This document shows positions 56,960-64,000 of a stretch of DNA of 64,000 bases, piece by piece. The number at the start of each line of letters is the position of its first letter. The first letter of the stretch is position 1. Where the stretch lies: the NCBI GenBank assembly GCA_033961575.1, contig CM066727.1:120268434-120332433 (forward strand), in the 5' to 3' direction. This DNA is from Aselliscus stoliczkanus (lineage: Eukaryota > Chordata > Mammalia > Chiroptera > Hipposideridae). The position numbers were made by a program, and so were the translations under genes. The notes below the pieces were generated by a model. That model was not told where the DNA came from. It did not search any database and saw only the letters and a list, made by a program, of their open reading frames with translations.

Positions 56960-57215
56960 TATAGTTTCTTATATAAAATGAATACTTGATAAAAGCCTAT
57001 TACATGCCAAGTACCATGATCAGTCCTTTCTGTACCCCAAAAGATATGTTATCTTTTTGCCCTTCATAAACAACTCTAAGAAAACAAATGTGGTCATCCA
57101 AATTTTTCAGATAAGGAAACTGACAGAGAGAATTGAATTTGCATTAGGTAAGTAGAGGAGCTGGGATTTCAACCCAGACCTACCTGATTTCAAACTCCAT
57201 CTTTTAAACAGCTAC
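56960..57215 (-). repeat. MIR fragment, antisense
   Basis: TTTCAGATAAGGAAACTGAC-AGAGAG, GGAGCTGGGATTTCAACCCA-GACC and TGATTTCAAACTCCATC in outline match antisense MIR. Confidence 0.6.
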
Positions 57216-58939
57216 AGTTAACAGCCTCTTGTGTACATTATGTTTTCCTGAAAATAAGCACAACAATCTAAAGCATAAAAAGTGAATAGACAACTCGTTT
57301 ATTTTCAAAGATTAAAATAAATATTATGATACTTATAAATAAATCTCTGTTGTTAGAATAATCTTGGTGATCTACTCCCATTAGGTTACGTTATTCTTTA
57401 ATTCTGTACTTTCACAGTTGAATGAACAGTTGATCTTATTTAGTATAATAACTATCCAGAGTTATTTTATCATAATGATTTTATGTCTTTTCACTCATTG
57501 GATTTACAAAGTTTACGATTCATAATATTGTTTTCATTTATTTACTTTTATTCATTTAATAAAATAATAGGTATAGAATACGATAAAACAAACTCAGCTA
57601 TACAGACAAAAGTAAGTGTTTCTAAATCTGAGCTGTTGACAAGTGACAAGTCCCACCATTGGAGAATTCAAAGTGTTTCTTCATTTACCAATTGGTGTAC
57701 ATACTTCCCAGAGGTTTGTTAATATAGAGTGAAAGAAAGTATGCTAGCATTCTTTTGAGAGATTAATTTGTGAAAATTAAGGATTGTCTACATTTCATAA
57801 TATCTCATTTATTTGTCCTGCTTCCCATCATAAATTATTTTTCAGACTTTGGCCATTTAGTTTGGCCAGCCCTCATGGTCCATTACAAAAGCTTCTCCAT
57901 AATCTTGGTTTATTTCCAATAAATCTTGACCTCTTTTTCCTTCTTTCTCTCCCCTCCAGAGCTAAAAATGTGTAATTTGAAATAAAGAGCCCCATATGAA
58001 CACCTACATTGATTCAATAACTGGTGATTATTTCAACCTGGTTAATTAAATGGATAAGGTTCAAAAACATGAAACCAAGTTAAACATTACCCACAACATT
58101 CTGTAAGCCCAGAGAAAAAACTGGATCAAAATATTTCATTGGTTTAAAGTGTAAGTGAATTTTAATATTACAGACACTCGACATAATTCTCTGCAAGTTT
58201 ATTTGAATGATGAGAACTAAGTCGTTGAGAATTTTTGGAAGAAGATAGTTCTGAATTGATACAAAGTGTGTTGAGTTACCATTTGGTGTGTGGCACAGGT
58301 TTCAGAGCATTAGAGAGGAAATAAGCCTGGCCCACATTTGATAGGCTCCTGCAGAACGCACACATACATCTCCTTTCTGCTGAAAAATAGCAGATGTCAA
58401 TTGGAAAAAAAATAAAACATACCCTCTTTGATATATCATTTAAAGAGGAAGAGTTGGTATGATTGTGAGGCAACAGGATGTGGGTGTCTGACTCACAATG
58501 CAAGCAGGCCAATGATGTGCATGTTGACATCAGCAGCGGCAGAGACATTTTCCTTGGGTTTCACACCACCAGCAGCTGAACCCGCTCCTGTGAGTAGCAC
58601 CACACACAGCAGCAAGCAAAACTTGGTGGCGTGGCGTCTCGTGGCCCTGCTGTCCACAGGACCTGTCTTAGGGCAAAGCTGACATTGCTCAACAATTCTC
58701 TCCCGCTCTGTGACCTGCCTTTTCCTCTAACTATTTTCACAGCTGTGGGGCTCTGCCCTGCTCATAAAGAACAATGCATTGCTGGGAGAGGCGTGCTCCC
58801 CATCCAGCTACCTGAGAGATAACAGCAGCCATTCTTTTACCTTCCTCCTTTTAATGTCCTTGATAGTGATGGACATGCATTGTTCCCTGAAATATACAGA
58901 TGAGGCTGGAAGACATAGGTAGGCTCTCCTCCATCCTGT
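57216..58939. other. No recognised feature
   Basis: Single-copy-looking DNA. 58500-58830 is slightly GC-richer but has no motif-bearing frame. No exon is supported. Confidence 0.45.
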
Positions 58940-59150
58940 GGGCTCTACTCTCCCTCTATGAGACCCCCACAGACCAGAATCAGTGTCTTAGGTGGCTCAT
59001 TTTCCACTTCTCATCATGATTGATGGTGTGCAACTCTTATTTCTCTTATTTGAATGGGAAGCATGACTTATTAATCTTTTTATCATCCATGGCAGCTATA
59101 AGACATCCTAAAAAATAAATGTTTGTTAAATTGAATAAACTTCAGAAGCA
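58940..59150 (+). repeat. Possible L2 3' end
   Basis: AAAATAAATGTTTGTTAAAT-TGAATAAAC in outline near 59110 resembles the L2 terminal series. The rest is weak. Confidence 0.35.
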
Positions 59151-59169
59151 TTCAAATGGAAAACCATAG

Positions 59170-59550
59170 GTGTATTAATCCATTAACTATTTACCAAGTG
59201 GCTACTATGTTCTAAGCACTGTCCTAGTTGTAAGTGATATGAATATGAATAGCAAAAGTTCTTGGCCTCAAGTAAGTCATATGTGAGAGAAGGGAGAAAC
59301 AGAAAGAGAAACAGGGTGTGGTGGGAGTATGGAATCAGCCAGGGCTTCCAGGAGAGGATGAGTTGACCTGGGTCCTGAAAGATGAATAGTCTGCAACAAG
59401 CAGAGAAGAGGAATTCTAGGCAGAGAGCATTCTAGGCAGAGAGAATATTCTTCGCAAAACCACAGTCAAGGCAGTCATGTTTTAATGAGGAAACTTAGAA
59501 AAGTTCAGAGTGACTGGAACACTGAGAGGAATAGGGAGACAAGAAAGGAA
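59170..59550 (+). repeat. Old mammalian interspersed repeat, family not named
   Basis: GTGGCTACTATGTTCTAAGC-ACTGTCCTAG, CTTGGCCTCAAGTAAGTCAT, GACCTGGGTCCTGAAAGATG and CATTCTAGGCAGAGAGAATA belong to a common old mammalian repeat ('ACTATGTGCCAGGCACTGTGCTAGG' type). A 20-bp local duplication (ATTCTAGGCAGAGAG, 59412 and 59430) is present. Confidence 0.45.
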
Positions 59551-59554
59551 GGTG

Positions 59555-60115
59555 TATTTATTTTCTATTGTGACAACAAATGACCACCAACTTAGCTGCT
59601 TAAAATAACATTTATTATCTCAAGGTTTCTGTGGATTAACTGGGTCATCTGCTCAGAGTCTTACCAGGTTGAAACCTCAGAGTTGGCTGAGGCTATGAGC
59701 TCATCGTAGGCTTGGGAACTCTTCCAAGCTCACACAGTTGTTGGCAGAATTCAGTTCCTTGAGGCTGCGTGATTGAGGAAATGTTTTCTTGCTGTCCGTC
59801 TGCTGGAGACCCCTCGAAGCTCCTAGAGGTCATCCTCAGGTCCTTGCCACACAACATCTACATAGGCCCTGTCACAGCATGCCAGTTTTCTTTATTTTTT
59901 GAGGCCAACAGGAGAGCATCTGCCTGACATATTATCGTCTCCTAAAACACTCACTTGATTAGGTTATGCCCACCAAGATATTCTCCCTTATAATTAACTC
60001 AAAGTCAAGTGATAAGAAACTACAGATATCCCATCCTATTCACTAGCCCTGCCCAAACTCAAAGGGAGGGTACTAGGCAAGGGGTTGTAATCTTGCCAGC
60101 CATCTTAGATTCTTT
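59555..60115 (-). mobile_element. MLT1-type MaLR LTR, antisense
   Basis: On the plus strand: TTCTATTGTGACAACAAATG, GCTGCTTAAAATAACATTTA, CACACAGTTGTTGGCAGAAT-TCAGTTCCTTGAGGCTG, GAGAGCATCTGCCTGACA, GCCCAAACTCAAAGGGAGGG and CCAGCCATCTTAGATTC in outline. This is the reverse of the MLT1 LTR from its end to near its start. An old solo LTR. Confidence 0.7.
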
Positions 60116-60184
60116 CTGCTGGAGACAGTGTAGAATGAATGGTGGGGGAAAAAACTGAAGGAGATGTCCATAACTTGAAGTTTC

Positions 60185-60330
60185 TCTAGGCCCTGCAACT
60201 TATTATCTCTCCAGTTTTGAGTCCCTTCATTGATATAAATTCTTCTACCCATAAAATGGGATAATAGCTTGATAGGGATGGTCTAAGTTGTAAATATGCT
60301 AATATATTACAAAGAACTCTGCACACTGCT
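60185..60330 (+). repeat. Possible MIR fragment
   Basis: CTACCCATAAAATGGGATAA-TAG in outline fits the MIR core. The rest is decayed. Confidence 0.42.
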
Positions 60331-60539
60331 TTGGGTATATATGTTTGGTGTGAAGAATCCTGTGAACCATGCTGAGGAGCTCACACTCCATTCTCCACGG
60401 TAGGGAGTGGGTCTCTCAGGAGGCAAAAAACATGATCTGATTTGCCTTTTTCACCAGATTGCTTTCACCAGATCACTAGGTTCAGCGATCTGGCCTCAAG
60501 CCAACTGCTCATTTGTACTTCAGTTCTTCTCAGATACTA

Positions 60540-61020
60540 AAAATGTGGTAATCATATTTTTAGAAGTTTTTTATTATGGAAAGTTACAAACATATGCATG
60601 TGAATGAAATAGTATAATGTTTCCCCATGTGCTTAGCATCAAGCTTTAATAGTATCAGCATTCTGCCATGCTTGTTTCATCGATACTTTTCCCCTCTTCC
60701 CACCTCCCCCAACATTATTATTATTACTTTATATAGTTCTTTTTAAGGTTAGATGTACATATACCAAAATGTACTACTCTGAACTGTATAATTTTGACTA
60801 ATTCATACACTCATGTAACTCATGAGTTACTTTCTTCCAAAGTACTTAAAGCATTTTACACTCCCAATAGCAATGCATGGGTTACAGTCACTCTACACCC
60901 CCTCTAACACTTGGTGTTGCCAGTCTCCATTTTTGTCATTCTGATGGGTGAATACTAGCGTGTCATTGTGGTTTTAATGTGCATTTCCCCGATGACTAAT
61001 GATATTGGGTAATCACATTT
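60540..61020 (-). mobile_element. Probable ancient L1 3' fragment, antisense
   Basis: CATTTTACACTCCCAATAGC, CTCCATTTTTGTCATTCTGA-TGGGTGA and GTGCATTTCCCCGATGACTA-ATGATATTG in outline are antisense L1 3' wording. The left part (TTATTATGGAAAGTTACAAA) may be a different old repeat. Confidence 0.45.
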
Positions 61021-61029
61021 AGATGTGGA

Positions 61030-61180
61030 ATAACATTGCTTAAGAGCATTGGTTTTAGTGTCAGACTGACCCTGGTTCAAATTCCTGCTCTACTTTTTGC
61101 CAGACAAGATTCTTGACTTCCTTGTTAAAGGAGTATGATTCTAGTATCTTCTTCTTGAAACTGTTGTGAAGATTAAGTAA

Positions 61181-61236
<56 letters not shown>

Positions 61237-61280
61237 CCTAGAAAAGTCCATAACCCAATAAAGTGTAGTTTTATTACTCA
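61030..61280 (+). repeat. MIR with TA expansion inside
   Basis: GTCAGACTGACCCTGGTTCA-AATTCC, then a damaged core and GTTGTGAAGATTAAGTAAAA in outline follow MIR. The TA repeat sits where MIR reads ...ATATGTAAA. Confidence 0.6.
61183..61235. repeat. (TA)n microsatellite
   Basis: About 26 TA units inside the MIR. Confidence 0.96.
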
Positions 61281-62399
61281 TTCAGACTATTTAATGAACA
61301 ATGCTTGACATACAAATAGTCAATTAGGTGATTTATTGTTATTTTTAAATGGAGGGATCTCTTGTAGACACAAAGACTGCAGTCCCAAACATCCCTTTCT
61401 CACCTCAACATATGGCATAAGCCAGCCTCTCCCTGTCCTTGGTGACTTCCTGCCACAGCACACCAGGACATCCTGGACCATTTGGATTTGGCTACACGTG
61501 TCAGCCCATTTCCCCCATAATAAACAGACATGGATTCTAAGGATGTAGCTTCCTTTATTTTTTTTCCCCCCCAATGTTGTTTTGTAGAAACTCACAGACC
61601 CTGGGCCACCTACTTTTTCTCTTCCCCATATCTAGTTCCCTCTTTTTATTAGTTTCAACATACATCATTTAAAAGTTCTGTTTTTTGTTTGTTTTTCTTA
61701 AATTCAGGGAAAGGCAGGCAAACGTGGTTTTTTGGGAGTGGTATTCACTTTAGATGTGGGATTGAGAGAGTTATAATCTTTTAGGAAAAAAAAAAGGAAG
61801 GATGAGCTCTTCTTTCTCAAATATCTACTTGGTTAAATTCAGTATTTGCCAAGGTAGGGGTAACATGCTGCTCCCAGCCTCTTTTCCTTGAGAAGGTATG
61901 GGCTATATCAGAATAACCAGCATTTTGGCGGAGGGCATCAATAGTTTTTTAAAAATCTCCCAGGTTATTCTGATGTTCTCCTGCCTATACCTCCTATATC
62001 TTACTGATACTCACTCGTTAGGTGCAGAAAAGGGGATAAAGGACAGAGCTGGAATGTCCAGAAACATAAGAGGTGGCTGAAACAACGAAAATGGTTGAGG
62101 CTAGCAAAATTAAGAGTAAAGCCAGGAAGGGGTGTGCAACACTGTGAAATTCTTCGGAGAATGAAGTAGGATGAGGAGTTAAAAGCAGGTACTGGAATGG
62201 GGAGGTCAGAGGTCATTCATGATGCTTCTGAAAGGTCTGTTTCTGTGGACTATTGGGGGTGAGGGGAGAGGATGGACATCAAATTTTAATGAGTTAAAGA
62301 GTAAGCGGGAGATAAGGAAACCCAGGTCTCTCCTGTAAGAAATGTTTTAAGTAGAGTAGAGAAGAGAAAAAAGGGAGAAAAACAGATGCTTATACAATG
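61281..62399. other. No recognised feature
   Basis: Anonymous sequence. No motif-bearing frame. Confidence 0.45.
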
Positions 62400-62575
62400 G
62401 CAGGGAACTTATCTCTCCAGGGCTCAATTTCTTCCTCTATAAAATGGGGTAATAGTACATATCCCATAAGATTTTGTGAGAATTAAATAAATTAACAAAT
62501 TTCATATATTTAAAACAGTTCAGGGAACATGGAAAGCACTAAAACATGTCAACTACTATTACATTATTGAAGGAG
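62400..62575 (+). repeat. MIR
   Basis: CTCAATTTCTTCCTCTATAA-AATGGGGTAATAGTAC and GATTTTGTGAGAATTAAATA in outline, a well-preserved MIR core. Confidence 0.66.
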
Positions 62576-63189
62576 AAATAGAGTACTTCTTTTTCTCTTA
62601 TCCCAAAACCTCGGGGATCATTAAATTTGCCCCTTTCCATTATTTGCTCTTCCATTTAGGTGTCTCCTCCAGATGCCATAGCTCTCTACTCTGATTTTAA
62701 TTTCCAGTTGCTCCCCAGCTCAGCAGTGCCATAGTAAATTCTTTAATCTTTGAAAAGATTTCTTTTTCCCTTTGAGTAGCTACAAGACTAGGATAACAAA
62801 ACCAAAAAACAAACAAACAAGCATACAAACAAACAAACATCCAGCTAGTGGGTGGGGAAAATTATAAGAAATCTGAAAGGAAATAGCATATGTTCTCACT
62901 CACCTTCATTTCAAAGTCAATTGACACCAGCCCTCAGCCCTGTGAGCATCACTGTTTTCCTCTTCATCATTCCTCTCCCCACTGTCTTTTTTGTTTCTGT
63001 TTTACAAGGTTTACTAGCTAACTATATACATTTTTCAATCTTGGGGGATTGATTCTTATTCATCACTCCTTGCTCCCCTTGCCTCCATTGTCTGGTTAAC
63101 CCTATATTTGATGCAGGATGCTGGGGAAGTGAGAGATTAAATAAATGAAGGTATTAGGATGAAAGAAAACAGTCTGGTATTGTGAAAGG
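62576..63189. other. No recognised feature except CAAA-rich run
   Basis: AAAC/CAAA tetranucleotide-rich stretch at 62800-62840. Nothing else. Confidence 0.5.
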
Positions 63190-63420
63190 AACTTTGATTT
63201 TAGTATAGGAGGGTTTAAGCCCCAGGTACAACACTTGCTGGGTGGTAACATTTCTTTGGTTTTGTGGTTTGGTATCTTCTTTATTAAATATTGTTAATTG
63301 GGACTAATAACATGAGGAGTAAATGAAATCACATGAAAGAGCCCCAGGAGTATAAGACCTGTACATACGCATAGGTCACTTTACCCTCCTGGGTTTTCAT
63401 AAAGGACTAAATAAGTATAA
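63190..63420 (+). repeat. Possible MIR fragment
   Basis: GGACTAATAACATGAGGAGT-AAATGAAATCACATGAAAGA-GCCCC in outline weakly follows the 3' half of MIR. Confidence 0.35.
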
Positions 63421-64000
63421 TTTATATTTTGGGGAATAACTTGGCTGCATCCTGCTTCATGAATAAAAATAATATATATATTAGCTTTTTTTCCTGACAG
63501 GAGTCATTGAAGGGGAATAAGTCTACTTCAAATATTGGCGAATGGAAACTTTGAGACTACTACGACATCCTGTTGTAAAGAGTGCGTTTATATAAATGAA
63601 AATTGAGTTTGCTGATGCTGAAACCTAAATGAGACATAAAGGAAGCACATACTCACCTAAAATGTGAGGCCAGGGGAGGGGTGTTGAATCCTAAATGGTA
63701 GTACCCTTGCGCTCATGTATTTTGTGAGTCCTATATTAGGTATGGATGGAGTGGGAATGTTTCTGTATTTCTTAGAGGGCCACAACAGGGAATAGTTTAC
63801 TGGTTTTATTTTGCTTTTATGTACAAAAGCCATAACGTGCATAACAAAAAGTGTTTTTGCTATATCCATATTATTGTATGACACCCTTGCTCTGACTCCT
63901 GCTGCCTGCCTGCCTCCGAGGTAGAGCATCCAGGCTCCATTAGCAAACAGGGGAGCTAAGAGGATTTACTTCACACATCTGCCCCAGTTAGTCTTCTTAC
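63421..64000. other. No recognised feature
   Basis: Anonymous AT-rich sequence to the window end. Confidence 0.5.

Noticed and set aside
1..64000. CRISPR arrays, operons, phage or other prokaryotic systems
   Set aside because: No regularly spaced direct repeats, no dense coding, and the repeat content is mammalian throughout.

Overview
The window is non-coding, AT-rich nuclear DNA from a placental mammal. I found no exon, tRNA, rRNA, CRISPR array or operon that I can support. Long open frames are rare. The longest (52274-52882, 202 codons) and the GC-rich frames near 14.1, 37.0 and 47.5 kb all lie inside retroelements. The SINEs point to a bat, perhaps a rhinolophoid or megadermatid relative. 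They are tRNA-derived, with heads of the type GGCCGGCCGAGTGGCGCAG, and the long forms end in a conserved CCCCAATAAAATCTT tail. The species is my inference and was not tested.

Layout. 0-5 kb: an L2-like fragment, an antisense ancient L1 3' end and a decayed antisense ERV-L-like internal region, followed by GA, AAC and GT microsatellites. 5-10.7 kb: mostly anonymous sequence with MIR fragments and one short SINE. 10.7-16.6 kb: a 5'-truncated sense L1 bounded by 14-bp target-site duplications (TSDs). It holds three later SINEs, an 81-bp mariner-like palindromic MITE and two microsatellites. A second L1 3' end and another SINE follow. 17-25 kb: SINEs, L1 pieces in both orientations and anonymous sequence. 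25.25-27.2 kb: an old HAL1-like element carrying an L1 ORF1 relic but no ORF2. 27-46 kb: largely single-copy-looking DNA with MIR, L2, MLT1 and hAT fragments and two SINEs. 46.2-50.2 kb: an antisense L1 derivative with ORF1 and both ends of ORF2 but without the middle of ORF2. 52.3-53.05 kb: a second, sense copy with the same deletion junction. 53-64 kb: a long SINE, an MLT2-type solo LTR split by a SINE, an MLT1-type LTR, MIRs and a long TA repeat.

The elements interact as parasites of one another. The A-rich TSDs on the SINEs and on the 10.7-kb L1 fit L1-machinery retrotransposition. The two junction-sharing elements look like a deleted L1 lineage that multiplied using another L1's enzymes. 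The SINEs form a modular set: a 100-bp form (A), a 440-470-bp form with the same head (B), a 145-bp form (D), and a roughly 500-bp form made of three tRNA-like units (C). B and C share one 3' tail. These two sets are the most interesting content. I saw no new gene system. Repeat family names are recalled from sequence resemblance and were not searched against a library.
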